Shown here in pieces: positions 43,955 to 52,300 of a stretch of 52,397 bases of DNA. Both the position numbers and the translations under genes were made by a program. Positions within the stretch are counted from its first letter, which is position 1, and every line of letters starts with the position of its first letter. Origin of the DNA: JAFDCJ01 sp049669725 (GTDB taxonomy: Bacteria; Desulfobacterota; Desulfobacteria; Desulfobacterales; JAFDCJ01); the NCBI GenBank assembly GCA_049669725.1, contig JBATKU010000734.1, positions 1 through 52,397 of the forward strand, read 5' to 3'. A model generated the notes under the pieces. The model was not told where the DNA came from. It was given only the letters and a program-made list of their open reading frames with translations, and ran no database searches.

Positions 43955-44482
43955 CTATTCTGATTTGTATAGCCGCATCACGGTCTCGCCCTGGCCGCGG
44001 GGAATGGCTTTTTGCAATTCAATTTTCAAAGGAATGTTCATAAACACGCTGACATCCTCTAAAACGGCCTGATACATTCGTTCGCGGCACAAAGCGACTT
44101 CTTCCATGGAAACGCCAAATTGCTTAGCCCATGACGGCCATGGATCCCGAAAGCATTTGATAAATACTTCGCCGGGGTTTTCGCCTTTTTCTGCGGTGGC
44201 CTGTCCGCCATCGGTGTTCCAGAGCCCGGCAAGGGCTCTGCCCAGAATCATCATAAAGCCTTCTTCTCCTTTCAACCAGTTCATCCGGGGAAGGATGCTC
44301 TTGCCGATATCCTTGCCGAAAACTTCGGCGGCCCGCAGGGCAACATCCTGCGGATTGGTATCGGCTCCGGCAAATTCAACGGCAACCTGTCGCCATCGGT
44401 AAAAGGTTTTTCCGATTTCATCCTGGGCGCTGTGCAACGCCCGGTACAATTTGGTAATTTCTTTTTCGGCATCAACTGGCAT
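43955..44482 (-). CDS. Conserved-looking helical protein, unknown function
   Basis: 175 residues with a strong AAGGAGG ribosome site, 14 bases after the OYE-type gene, so it is surely co-expressed. The sequence is mostly helical: EITKLYRALHSAQDEIGKTFYRWRQVAVEF, then LGRALAGLWNTDGG, and a Trp/Pro-rich FIKCFRDPWPSWAKQFGVSMEEVALCRERMY. No cofactor motif, signal peptide or membrane segment is visible. I do not recognise the family. The position next to the reductase suggests a chaperone, substrate-binding or subunit role for that enzyme. Confidence 0.8.
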   Translation of the reverse strand: MPVDAEKEITKLYRALHSAQDEIGKTFYRWRQVAVEFAGADTNPQDVALRAAEVFGKDIGKSILPRMNWLKGEEGFMMILGRALAGLWNTDGGQATAEKGENPGEVFIKCFRDPWPSWAKQFGVSMEEVALCRERMYQAVLEDVSVFMNIPLKIELQKAIPRGQGETVMRLYKSE

Positions 44483-44496
44483 TGTTAACCTCCTTG

Positions 44497-46485
44497 TTAT
44501 ATACGCATCCCGATGCGGTAGCCGTCATGAACGGCACTGGAAAGGTTGCGAGGAATCAGGGCATCACCGATGACAAACAGTTCGATCCCCTCGGATTGGA
44601 CAACTTTTTTCAGACTTTCGTTGGGTTCCCGCTGGGCTACGACGATGGTGTCGCAATTCACCGGCCAGCGATACCCATCATAGGATCTGACCACGATGCC
44701 CCCAGCATTGACTTCCTCAATATCAACGTCATTATAGGTCACAATGCCGTTTTGCCGCATATAGAGGACATAGCGCCATTTAAAGGACGGGTTCACATCG
44801 AAGCCGGCGGTTTTGTCCTTGCCGACCAGGGTCACTTTTTTGCCCTGCTGGGCCAGATGAAGGGCACAGCCGATACCCGGTTTGCGGTTGCCCCACACGA
44901 CTACTTTCTCACCGACCTCGGCCTGGCCGTTCATCACATCCAGCAAATTCACCAGCTTGGCCGAACCACCTTCAGCGCTTTCGATCTTTGAATAGGATGG
45001 ACCGGTGGCCAGCACAACGGAGTCCGGCATTTCTTCTTCGATCAACTCGGCGGTGACTTCGGTCCCCAGATGGAAGGTGACACCGGCTTTTTTACACATA
45101 GTCTGCTGGTATTCAACGCAGGTCATTAGCTCATCATCACCATAGGGCGCATTTTTGGCCTCGTTGAGGGTACCGCCGATAACATCCCGTTTATCATAAA
45201 CGTGGACTTCGTGACCGCGTCGGGCGGCTGTGTAAGCACATTCCAGACCGGCCGGCCCGGCACCGACAATCATGATTTCTTTTTCTTCTTCGGCAGCAGG
45301 CGGGTCGGCAAACTCAGGATTGGCCTCATGGGCACAAACCGGATTGATATAGCAGGTCATGGGGGCATCCCTGAAAAGCCTCGCCAGGCAGAGGTTGCAG
45401 GCCACACAATGCCGTACTTCGTCTTCCCTGCCTTCAGCCACTTTTTTGGGCATCAACGGATCGGCGATCATCGAACGGCAAATTTCCCAGAAATCAAGTT
45501 CATTGGCGCCGATTTTCTCGTTGGGCAAATCCGGCTTAAACATGCGGTAGGCCATTTGGATCGGAATCTTGACATGTTCCTTGGCCCGTTTGGCCAGATG
45601 GACCCAGTTACCCATGGGGATATCACGGCTGATCACCGGGTAGATGGACTCTTGCCATCCCAGGGTACAGCTGATGTAATCCGCACCGGCTTCCTCGGCC
45701 ATCTTGTATGTTTCCATGGATTCTTCCGGTGTATTGCCACGCACGTCATCCAGCAGTTCTTCGGAACACAGGCGGATGCCCACCGGAATATCGGGCCCGC
45801 AAACCTCTTTTACGCCCTGGATAATCTCAACCACCGCCTGCATCCGACCCCGGATATCCCCGCCGTATTCATCGGTGCGCCGGTTGGTGTAACTGGAAAT
45901 AAAATTAGAAATCAGATAGCCGACGATACCGGAGATCTCCATCACGTCAAAGCCGGCCTCAATTCCCCTGCGGGCTGAATCCACATGCTGCTGAATCATC
46001 TCTTTGACTTCAGCGTTGGTCATTTCATACATGGGCTTGAAAATCCTCAGCCGTTGGGGAACGGTGGAAGGACCGTGACCGGATTCGACTTCCACCGCAC
46101 CGACACGTCCGCAGTCCATTAACTGGAAGCCGGCAATCGCTTTTTCGCCATGGATCGCTTCGGCAATCCGCGCCAGACCGGGAATAAATTTATCGTCCCA
46201 GGCGGCCGCCTGTCCGACGTATCCCTGGCCTTTGCCGGCCTCGTCCATGTATACTCCCTGCATAAAGCACAGACCGCCGACCACCCCCCTGGCCCTCTGC
46301 CGCATGTATTCCACCCCCGAATCGGTAATGAATCCGTCCAGTCCGTTGAGGTTCTCCTCGGTGGCGGCATACTTGATGCGGTTGGGCACAAAGAGATTGC
46401 CGACCTCGATGGGCGTGAACAGGTGCGGGTAACTCTTGGCGCCCGGGTATTCCGAGTAATCCCATTCAAATAAAGTTTTAGCCAT
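44497..46485 (-). CDS. Old Yellow Enzyme-type NADH:flavin oxidoreductase (2,4-dienoyl-CoA / aryl-CoA reductase class)
   Basis: 662 residues. The N-terminal FMN TIM barrel has LFTPIEVGNLFVPNRIKYAAT, FDVMEISGIVGYLISNFISSYTNRR and DYISCTLGW. Cys motif CVACNLC plus Cys of APMTC (C-x2-C-x2-C-x11-C) holds a [4Fe-4S] cluster, similar in spacing to trimethylamine dehydrogenase. The C-terminal domain has FAD motif IVGAGPAGLECAYTAARRGHEV and an NAD(P) motif KVVVWGNRKPGIGCALHLAQQG. The class includes 2,4-dienoyl-CoA reductase and, as I recall, the 2-naphthoyl-CoA reductases of anaerobic naphthalene degraders; the context with Hdr proteins fits a ring or enoyl-CoA reductase. GGAGGG precedes the ATG. Confidence 0.92.
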   Translation of the reverse strand: MAKTLFEWDYSEYPGAKSYPHLFTPIEVGNLFVPNRIKYAATEENLNGLDGFITDSGVEYMRQRARGVVGGLCFMQGVYMDEAGKGQGYVGQAAAWDDKFIPGLARIAEAIHGEKAIAGFQLMDCGRVGAVEVESGHGPSTVPQRLRIFKPMYEMTNAEVKEMIQQHVDSARRGIEAGFDVMEISGIVGYLISNFISSYTNRRTDEYGGDIRGRMQAVVEIIQGVKEVCGPDIPVGIRLCSEELLDDVRGNTPEESMETYKMAEEAGADYISCTLGWQESIYPVISRDIPMGNWVHLAKRAKEHVKIPIQMAYRMFKPDLPNEKIGANELDFWEICRSMIADPLMPKKVAEGREDEVRHCVACNLCLARLFRDAPMTCYINPVCAHEANPEFADPPAAEEEKEIMIVGAGPAGLECAYTAARRGHEVHVYDKRDVIGGTLNEAKNAPYGDDELMTCVEYQQTMCKKAGVTFHLGTEVTAELIEEEMPDSVVLATGPSYSKIESAEGGSAKLVNLLDVMNGQAEVGEKVVVWGNRKPGIGCALHLAQQGKKVTLVGKDKTAGFDVNPSFKWRYVLYMRQNGIVTYNDVDIEEVNAGGIVVRSYDGYRWPVNCDTIVVAQREPNESLKKVVQSEGIELFVIGDALIPRNLSSAVHDGYRIGMRI

Positions 46486-46497
46486 AATTAAACCCTC

Positions 46498-47133
46498 CTA
46501 CTGGTTAGAATGATTTACCTTAAAAGCATCTACCAACAGTTCAAAAATGTTTTCCAGATTATCAAAAAGGGAATAGGATCTGTCTTTCAACAGCCAGCGG
46601 CTGATAATGTGGTCCATGGTTCCCACAAAAATATCGCGTGCGAGACGGGGGTTGAGGTCCGGCTTCATTTCTCCGTTCTGGCGGCCTTCCTCGAAAATAT
46701 CGACCAGATGGGAATAAAGCTTTTTAACGTTGGAATAAACTTCGGTGTTTAAAAAATTAGCGTTGGTTTTCAAAAAGAGGTAGACAATCTTGGCATCCAG
46801 GGGCGATTGTTCTACCCGGCGCATGTACCACCAGAGATATTTGCGCATCTTGTTGACGGCGCCTTTGATACCGAACAACTGCTCGTCCAGGTCCTGCAGA
46901 AGTTCAGATACCCACAAATCGGGAATCATCTGCAGCAGGTCTTCTTTTCCCTGGAAATAATCGTAGAGTGCGGCTTCAGACAGTCCGGCCTGTCTGGATA
47001 TGTCAACAATGGTGGTCTTCTGGTATCCCTGCTCGGCAAAAAGCCTTTTGGCAGAGTTTATAATGCGGTCGCGGGTATGTTCTTTGGAATTATTTTTGGA
47101 GTTGTTTTTGGCCATTGGCTTTGTGACCGGCAT
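46498..47133 (-). CDS. TetR-family transcriptional regulator
   Basis: 211 residues. The N-terminal DNA-binding domain reads RDRIINSAKRLFAEQGYQKTTIVDISRQAGLSEAALYDYFQGKEDLL, a full TetR helix-turn-helix. The C-terminal region (EGRQNGEMKPDLNPRLARDIFVGTMDHIISRWLL) is the ligand domain seen in fatty-acid or aromatic-responsive members (FadR/AcrR-like). The next gene starts 13 bases after its stop, so it probably heads and controls the 35.6-46.5 kb operon. An alternative ATG at 47115 exists; neither has a good ribosome site. Confidence 0.92.
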   Translation of the reverse strand: MPVTKPMAKNNSKNNSKEHTRDRIINSAKRLFAEQGYQKTTIVDISRQAGLSEAALYDYFQGKEDLLQMIPDLWVSELLQDLDEQLFGIKGAVNKMRKYLWWYMRRVEQSPLDAKIVYLFLKTNANFLNTEVYSNVKKLYSHLVDIFEEGRQNGEMKPDLNPRLARDIFVGTMDHIISRWLLKDRSYSLFDNLENIFELLVDAFKVNHSNQ

Positions 47134-47475
47134 GCGTTAGGATAGTTTATCTCAAATGACAATAGCTTCTAATAACATATTGTTTTTATATTGCTTAATA
47201 AGTCCTAACGATATTAATATTCCTTTTTAGTATAGTTCAATATAGGGGCAGCAAAATATAAATTAAGGCGCTAAAACCCAAAATGTTAATTATTGGGTTT
47301 ATGAATGCAGTTTTTAAAATCGTCATTAGGCTTTTAACTTTTTGTTATTTAACCTAAAATTTATATAAACTTATTTTTTATAATATTTACCTAATAGCAT
47401 TCGGAAAATTGTCTGTCAAGTAATAATGCCTGACTCGACAGAAATATACATATAAAGGTAAGCTACAATCGAAAA
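47134..47475. other. Intergenic region, 342 bp, TetR promoter area
   Basis: Very AT-rich, no gene on either strand. It holds the promoter of the TetR-led operon and the end of the D-cysteine desulfhydrase-like gene. Short inverted words occur (AATAACATATTG and CAATATAGG nearby), but I cannot assign an operator. Confidence 0.5.
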
Positions 47476-48498
47476 TCAGAGAAGCGGTTGAATCTGTTCG
47501 GCCAGGGGGAATAATCCGAAGATACCGCCGGTGTGGATAAATATAACTCGTTCCCCGAAGCAGGTCGGATTGTTTTTAAGTTCCTGGACCATACCGAAGA
47601 AAGCCTTACCGGTGTAGACCGGGTCAAAAAACATGCCTTCCGTCCGTGCCACTTCATACAGGAGTTCAAGCTCTTCGGGACGGGACAAAGCATACCCGCG
47701 GCCGACATATCCGTCTAAAATCTCGATATCTGTGTCCCGGGAAAGATCAACTTCAATCTGATAGTCAGCGATTGCTTTTTCACAGATATTGCCGATGGCA
47801 TTTACAAAATAATCCCGGTCATCGCAAACATTGACACTAACAATTCGGGCCTTGAGTTCAAACATCTTGGCGCCCAGAATCAGACCGGCTGAGGTCCCGC
47901 CGGAACCGGCGGCAGTGATAATTGTGCAGGCCTGGTTCAGCCCGCCCGGCAGGTTGGCAATATCATTAACCAGTTCTTGCGTCGCCCGGATATAACCCCA
48001 GGCACCGAGGGCATTGGACGCCCCCTCAGGTATTAGGTAGGGTTTGCGCCCCGCGGCCTCAAGCGAGGCCCCTTCCCGATCCATAAATTCATCTCTCCTC
48101 TTATAATCCTCAGGGGAAATCCATACAATTTCGGCCCCTGCCATGCGGTCCAGCAAAATATTGCCATCGGCCGATGGCGGACGGGACGGATCCGGTGTTC
48201 TCAACAGCAGTCGACAGTTAAGACCCAGCATGGCGGCTGCAATCGCCGTCGCACGGCAATGGTTGGATTGGGCGCCGCCACAGGTGATGATGGTATCGGC
48301 CTTCTGGGCCAGGGCATCGGCCAGAACAAATTCTAATTTGCGAACCTTGTTGCCTGACAGGGCGGCTCCGGTCAGATCGTCTCGTTTAACATACAGGTCG
48401 GCACCAAGTTTTTCTCCGATGCGCTGCAGTGATTGGACAGGAGTCGGTAATCGGGCCAGGTTGATCTGGGGCGGAAATGACAGGCTGCATGTATTCAT
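47476..48498 (-). CDS. D-cysteine desulfhydrase / ACC deaminase family PLP enzyme
   Basis: 340 residues from the ATG at 48498, which follows AAAGGATT; an in-frame start at 48522 is less likely. The PLP lysine lies in SGNKVRKLEFVLADAL, and TCGGAQSNHCRATA is the substrate/cofactor-binding stretch; the ITAAGSGGTSAG block and FDPVYTGKAFFGM complete the fold-type II signature. The family cleaves D-cysteine to pyruvate, ammonia and sulfide, or deaminates ACC; which one cannot be told. Cytoplasmic. Single gene, separated by 342 bases from the TetR gene and close to tRNA-Lys on the opposite strand. Confidence 0.9.
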   Translation of the reverse strand: MNTCSLSFPPQINLARLPTPVQSLQRIGEKLGADLYVKRDDLTGAALSGNKVRKLEFVLADALAQKADTIITCGGAQSNHCRATAIAAAMLGLNCRLLLRTPDPSRPPSADGNILLDRMAGAEIVWISPEDYKRRDEFMDREGASLEAAGRKPYLIPEGASNALGAWGYIRATQELVNDIANLPGGLNQACTIITAAGSGGTSAGLILGAKMFELKARIVSVNVCDDRDYFVNAIGNICEKAIADYQIEVDLSRDTDIEILDGYVGRGYALSRPEELELLYEVARTEGMFFDPVYTGKAFFGMVQELKNNPTCFGERVIFIHTGGIFGLFPLAEQIQPLL

Positions 48499-48576
48499 TT
48501 TTAATCCTTTCCGAATATACAAATAACACTCAATACCTATTTCGATGCTGCGGATTCATATCCCAATTTTTTAAGA

Positions 48577-48605
48577 TTGACAAGGGAGTTTAAAGTTGAT
48601 AGCAA
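48577..48605 (+). promoter_or_regulatory. Weak candidate promoter for tRNA-Lys
   Basis: TTGACA at 48577-48582 is followed after 17 bases by TAGCAA (48600-48605), a poor -10. The spacing and the position 33 bases before the tRNA are acceptable. The -35 is consensus; the -10 is not. Confidence 0.35.
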
Positions 48606-48637
48606 CCTTTTCCAGTTGCAGGCATACACAATGATCC

Positions 48638-48714
48638 GGGCCGTTAGCTCAACTAGGCAGAGCACCTGACTCTTAATCAGTAGGTTGAAGGTTCGATTCC
48701 TTCACGGCCCACCA
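48638..48714 (+). tRNA. tRNA-Lys (anticodon CTT)
   Basis: 77 bases with an encoded CCA end. Acceptor arms GGGCCGT and ACGGCCC pair fully; the D arm GCTC/GAGC is normal; the anticodon loop CTCTTAA places CTT at 48672-48674; the T arm GAAGG-TTCGATT-CCTTC is perfect. The top pair of the anticodon stem is C-T, a mismatch. The 3' half of this gene is repeated about 0.9 kb downstream (49642-49687). Confidence 0.96.
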
Positions 48715-48789
48715 GTAAAATCAAGGGTTTAGGCGGAGGTAGTCTTTAGGGGTTTTAAAAAAGTAACCATTTTGTGACCATAAGCTTTC

Positions 48790-48829
48790 AAAGCGGCCAA
48801 TCCATTCAAGAGATTGACCGCTTTTTTTG
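48790..48829 (+). terminator. Rho-independent terminator after tRNA-Lys
   Basis: Stem AGCGGCCAATC pairs with GATTGACCGCT (one C-A mismatch), loop of 9 bases, then seven T. A strong intrinsic terminator for the tRNA transcript. Confidence 0.88.
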
Positions 48830-48908
48830 TGGTTTTCTGCCAGGTGATCATACTGACAGGGTTTGAGAAGTGGATAACTTTTAAGAATAAGAAGCAAAGG
48901 GGGCTAAG

Positions 48909-49070
48909 ATGGAATGGGTAAATATTATCGCTATTTTATTATCTCCACTGATAGCCGTCCAGGTTACACAACTGCTAAGTTATAATTTTGATAAAGTGGC
49001 GATTTTGCGAGGGCATTATTTCCCAAAAGGGTTAGGGGATGAGAGTATCACCAAAACGAAAAACTTGTGA
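48909..49070 (+). CDS. Very small membrane protein in tRNA-flanked segment (53 aa)
   Basis: I translated this by hand because it is too short for most callers. It starts MEWVNIIAILLSPLIAVQVTQ, one hydrophobic segment, then a basic tail FPKGLGDESITKTKNL; the stop is at 49068. AAGGGGG precedes the ATG by six bases. The MEWxxxIAILLSPLIAV start resembles the N-terminal anchor of larger membrane proteins in mobile elements, so this may be a truncated remnant. It lies between the tRNA-Lys gene and the duplicated tRNA end. Confidence 0.5.
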   Translation: MEWVNIIAILLSPLIAVQVTQLLSYNFDKVAILRGHYFPKGLGDESITKTKNL

Positions 49071-49136
49071 AATGATAAACTATTAAAACTTTTTCATGGC
49101 TTCGAAAACATTGAATAAGTTGGATATATCAAGGTT

Positions 49137-49316
49137 TTATTTTTGTCGATTTATGGCTGAAATTAAGGGAGCTATCACAAGACCGACTCCTATTCCTATG
49201 AGAATAGATGCAACAAATATTAGGCCTGATGTCTTAAGGAATATGAATCCAACACCGAGACCTATAAGTGTCGTTCCACCGATGACCCATGTACTCTTAT
49301 CGTCTTTTTTATTCAT
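49137..49316 (-). CDS. Small two-helix membrane protein (59 aa)
   Basis: Hand-translated. MNKKDDKSTWVIGGTTLIGL then GVGFIFLKTSGLIFVASILI and GIGVGLVIAPLISAINRQK: two glycine-rich hydrophobic helices with a charged N-terminus. AGGGAG precedes the ATG at 49316. The plus-strand open frame over the same bases looks like noise: it has no ribosome site and its composition is poor. Gly-rich two-helix proteins of this size are common beside mobile regions, but the function is not known to me. Confidence 0.7.
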   Translation of the reverse strand: MNKKDDKSTWVIGGTTLIGLGVGFIFLKTSGLIFVASILIGIGVGLVIAPLISAINRQK

Positions 49317-49980
49317 TTTAATTTACTCCCTTTTTCCCCTTTCGCTGTAATAATATCAAATACATATATACTGAGATTCTCTGAATCTCGGCCAAATTGA
49401 TGATATGCTCTAAATTCGTCCTAAATTTGACGGAACTCCAGGTTAATGTAACTTGAGTACCTGTATTTCGACAGTTATCGAAATTTATGGTTATAAAATT
49501 CGAGTATCACACGGTTTTAGGCTTTTCAAGAGGCCTGACTCCTAAAAGCAGTTATAGCTGCTTGCTGATGAAAAATAATCTCTTAGCTCAATAACCCATC
49601 GCCGTTTAATCCCAGAAGCTTATAAGAACCTTTTTGAGTGGCTCTTACTCAGCAGGTTGAAGGTTCGATTCCTGCACGGCCCACCAGTTAGAATATTATC
49701 AACGCCCTAACAAAATTACCTATCGTTTAACATATTGAATTCATATCAAATTACCTATTTGTCAATTAGGATTTGACAATATTCTCAATTACCATTCTTT
49801 TTGAATCCTTTCTTCTCCCCTTCTCAATCGAATCCAATAATCGTATAAACATCTAAAAACATAGTGTTTTATTTAAAAAAATAATCTAAATGGTAATATT
49901 GGCACGTTCGATGCACTGAAACCTGACCGTATCGATAACTATAATTTTGCGGGGAGATTAGCAAGGAGACCGGAAAAGAG
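49317..49980. other. Intergenic region, 664 bp, with tRNA fragment and promoter area
   Basis: Holds the partial tRNA-Lys copy at 49642-49687 and the upstream region of the ATPase-like gene. The rest (49340-49640, 49690-49930) has no gene I can support and is AT-rich. A repeated T-rich/A-rich pattern near 49720-49870 could hold the promoter. Confidence 0.5.
49642..49687 (+). repeat. Duplicated tRNA-Lys 3' half (candidate att site)
   Basis: Bases CTCTTACTCAGCAGGTTGAAGG-type, then TTCGATTCCTGCACGGCCCACCAGT, match tRNA-Lys from its anticodon loop to two bases past the CCA end, with three to four substitutions. There is no 5' half, so it is not a functional tRNA. Such a partial copy is what an integrated element or its deletion leaves. 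Confidence 0.75.
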
Positions 49981-50490
49981 ATGAAAAAATCTATTGAATT
50001 CAATGTAAAACCAGATTGGGATGAAATTGAAAAAGTTAGAAATGAAAGTGCAGATTTTTTGCAGTCCCATGAACTTTCGGATAATACCATCCATTCGCTG
50101 TCAATGATAATCAGTGAACTGATCGAAAATGGACTCAAATATGGCGACTTTCGGACGGGGAAAAATAAAGTTGTTGTCCTCATCAATGTAGCAACCAATA
50201 CGGTCACCGTAGAGGTTGCAAATCCGGTCGATGAAAGCGCTTATGACCATTTGTCTAAATTGGATAAAACCATACAGTGGATACGCGGTTATCAGGATCC
50301 TTTTGAAGCATACATTGAAAGAATTAAAGAGGTTTCAAAAAAGCCGCTTCATGACATGGAAAGTGGTATTGGACTGGTAAGAATCGCCTATGAAGGAAAC
50401 GGACTGCTCGATTTCTTCGTAGCTGAAAATAACATGCTGAATGTATCCGTTGTTTCAAACATAGAAAGGGAAGATAGGGTATCAATATGA
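49981..50490 (+). CDS. GHKL/HATPase-like regulatory protein (slr1658-type)
   Basis: 169 residues. SMIISELIENGLKYGDFR has the N-box of histidine-kinase-like ATPases (Glu and Asn for Mg-ATP), and MESGIGLVRIAYEGNG has the G-box; it lacks histidine phosphorylation and sensor domains, so it resembles anti-sigma-factor-type ATPases. In cyanobacteria and others a similar ATPase (slr1658 type) stands next to a STAS-like partner, exactly as here. AAGGAGACC precedes the ATG. It overlaps the next gene by 4 bases (ATGA), so the two are translationally coupled. The target is unknown. Confidence 0.85.
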   Translation: MKKSIEFNVKPDWDEIEKVRNESADFLQSHELSDNTIHSLSMIISELIENGLKYGDFRTGKNKVVVLINVATNTVTVEVANPVDESAYDHLSKLDKTIQWIRGYQDPFEAYIERIKEVSKKPLHDMESGIGLVRIAYEGNGLLDFFVAENNMLNVSVVSNIEREDRVSI

Positions 50491-50858
50491 AAAAACTAGA
50501 ATTATTTACAAATAATTTTTTGACCATCCAGGTAGTAGAGCATAGGGACACCATCGATGTGAGGTGGGAAGGAAAAAGTGTCGATCGTGAACCCAGCAAA
50601 TTCATTTCGCCGATTTTGGTCAAAGTACTTGAAATGGCTAGTGACTTGAATAAAAGAATTATAATGGACTTCCAGAGCATGGCATACATGAATTCGTCAA
50701 CCATTACGCCAATAATTAAAATTCTTGAAAGGGCGAATAAAGGCATGACCAAAATAACCATATTCTATCAAAAATCCTTGAAATGGCAGGAGTTAAACTT
50801 TTCAGCCTTAAAGATATTTAGAACCAAAGATAATCGATTAGAAATAAAAGGGTTATAA
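50487..50858 (+). CDS. STAS-like anti-anti-sigma regulator (slr1659-type)
   Basis: 123 residues. The fold pattern is STAS-like: strand FLTIQVVEHRDTIDVRWEGKS, then a helix KVLEMASDLNKRIIMDFQ, and the middle strand-Ser stretch MAYMNSSTITPIIKILERA where STAS proteins carry the phosphorylated Ser or Thr. Its start codon overlaps the ATPase gene stop. It would bind or be phosphorylated by that ATPase, forming a partner switch. Not clearly identical to SpoIIAA. Overlap with the upstream and 2-base gap to the downstream gene show a tight operon. Confidence 0.85.
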   Translation: MKKLELFTNNFLTIQVVEHRDTIDVRWEGKSVDREPSKFISPILVKVLEMASDLNKRIIMDFQSMAYMNSSTITPIIKILERANKGMTKITIFYQKSLKWQELNFSALKIFRTKDNRLEIKGL

Positions 50859-50860
50859 AA

Positions 50861-52261
50861 ATGATTGATCGGGAACCCATAAAATTTGCGGCGCATCTCA
50901 TACAGGGTAAGGATAAGATTTCGATTGAGGCTAAATACGCGTCTAAGTTCTCTCTTTTAATTCGCTTTCTTAACGGACACAACGCCGAGCCGGGATCTGA
51001 GTTCAGCAAATTAGTTTTTAGCAAAAATGCCAAGGAAATAAAGATCGGCCCCTGTCAATATATTGCTGAGCCCAAAAAAAATGGTTACCAGGGGCGAATA
51101 GTTTTCAGCCAGGATGTTTATGATCTTAACTCTTTATTCTTCGAAGACAAACTCGAAAAACTGCAGGCAGAATTTGTTAATCTGCCGCTTGTTTTGGCAC
51201 ACAAAGATGACATCGAAAAGCCGTTCAAAGATTATATCGCTAATTTAAATTATGACTTGAATGTATTTAAAAACCTGTTTGATTCCCTTGACGCAAGATA
51301 TGCGGATGAACCGGAGGTCATAAAGCAGCACGTCCAGGATGCCATCATTGATACCGAAGGGCGAAAATTCATGGCCTTTATGGATGAGAAACTAGAAGAA
51401 TTTGAAAACATCATTATTAACTACAGAAAAAAAGAACACGAGCGCCACGGGTATTACCTGCGCAGGCAATTATGGAATTTCATCATGTGCTCGCCCTTTA
51501 TGACCCGCACGAATCTAAAACCGCGAGGATACAGTGGGGACTCGGAAATGATGAAAATGATCTATGATAATAAATATGAGGGAATTTCAACCTTTGGCAA
51601 ACTAATGCATAAGCATCCGAGTGAGCACCCCGCAGCGCAGGCCGTAAGAAACCGGCGAGACCTCGTCGCCAAAATGCTGAACCAGAAAAAATCCACCGGC
51701 AGGAAAGCGGGTTCTAAAAAAATTAATGTTTTATCAGTGGCTTGCGGCCCTGCATTCGAAATTCAAGATGTGTTGACTACAGCTGAGGATTGTTCAAGAT
51801 TTCATTTCACCCTGCTTGATCAAGATGATACAGCCCTTTCCGAAGCTGCCTCCCGGATAACCCAACTTGAAGAAAAATTAGGAACTAAAATAGAAGCCGA
51901 ATTTTTTAACGAATCGGTACGGACAATGCTTGCAACCCCCAAGCTTGATAAGATGTGGGGGCAATTTGACTATATCTATAGTATGGGCCTTTTTGATTAT
52001 CTCACGACTCCGGTAGCAAAAGCCGTATTGGAAAAACTGTATCAAATACTAAAGATAGGTGGCGAAATGGCCATCGGCAATTTTCACATTTCCAATCCCA
52101 GCCGATTCTATATGGAGTACTGGCTTGATTGGGTTCTCTACTATCGGACGGAACATGAGTTTATTGATTTGTTAAAAAACGCTCACTCTGCCGGAACAAA
52201 GGTTTTATTTGAAGACACGGGAAGTCAGATGTTTCTGCAAGTAAGAAAATTCGAAAATTGA
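50861..52261 (+). CDS. Class I SAM-dependent methyltransferase with N-terminal PilZ-like domain
   Basis: 466 residues. The first 110 residues (LIQGKDKISIEAKYASKFSLLIRF and KEIKIGPCQYI) form a beta-rich domain like PilZ, but without the RxxxR motif I would expect, so ligand binding is uncertain. A helical linker (residues 110-265) precedes the methyltransferase domain: VLSVACGPAFEIQDVL (SAM motif I), LLDQDDTALSEA (motif II), YIYSMGLFDYL and GGEMAIGNFHISNPSR. It resembles proteins tied to 3-hydroxypalmitate methyl ester type signalling; that link is from memory. It starts 2 bases after the STAS-like gene. Confidence 0.85.
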   Translation: MIDREPIKFAAHLIQGKDKISIEAKYASKFSLLIRFLNGHNAEPGSEFSKLVFSKNAKEIKIGPCQYIAEPKKNGYQGRIVFSQDVYDLNSLFFEDKLEKLQAEFVNLPLVLAHKDDIEKPFKDYIANLNYDLNVFKNLFDSLDARYADEPEVIKQHVQDAIIDTEGRKFMAFMDEKLEEFENIIINYRKKEHERHGYYLRRQLWNFIMCSPFMTRTNLKPRGYSGDSEMMKMIYDNKYEGISTFGKLMHKHPSEHPAAQAVRNRRDLVAKMLNQKKSTGRKAGSKKINVLSVACGPAFEIQDVLTTAEDCSRFHFTLLDQDDTALSEAASRITQLEEKLGTKIEAEFFNESVRTMLATPKLDKMWGQFDYIYSMGLFDYLTTPVAKAVLEKLYQILKIGGEMAIGNFHISNPSRFYMEYWLDWVLYYRTEHEFIDLLKNAHSAGTKVLFEDTGSQMFLQVRKFEN

Positions 52262-52300
52262 AATAAAGTGATAAATGAAATTTAAACGGTTACCTAAACC

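Noticed and set aside
45202..45978. Plus-strand ORF of 258 residues opposite the OYE-type gene
   Set aside because: Shadow of the reductase gene, whose barrel and cluster motifs are intact on the minus strand.
49096..49350. Plus-strand 84-residue ORF
   Set aside because: Overlaps the minus-strand 59-residue membrane protein, which has a ribosome site and coherent hydrophobic helices.
49642..49687. Second functional tRNA-Lys
   Set aside because: It lacks the 5' half, D arm and acceptor 5' strand; only the 3' half is present.
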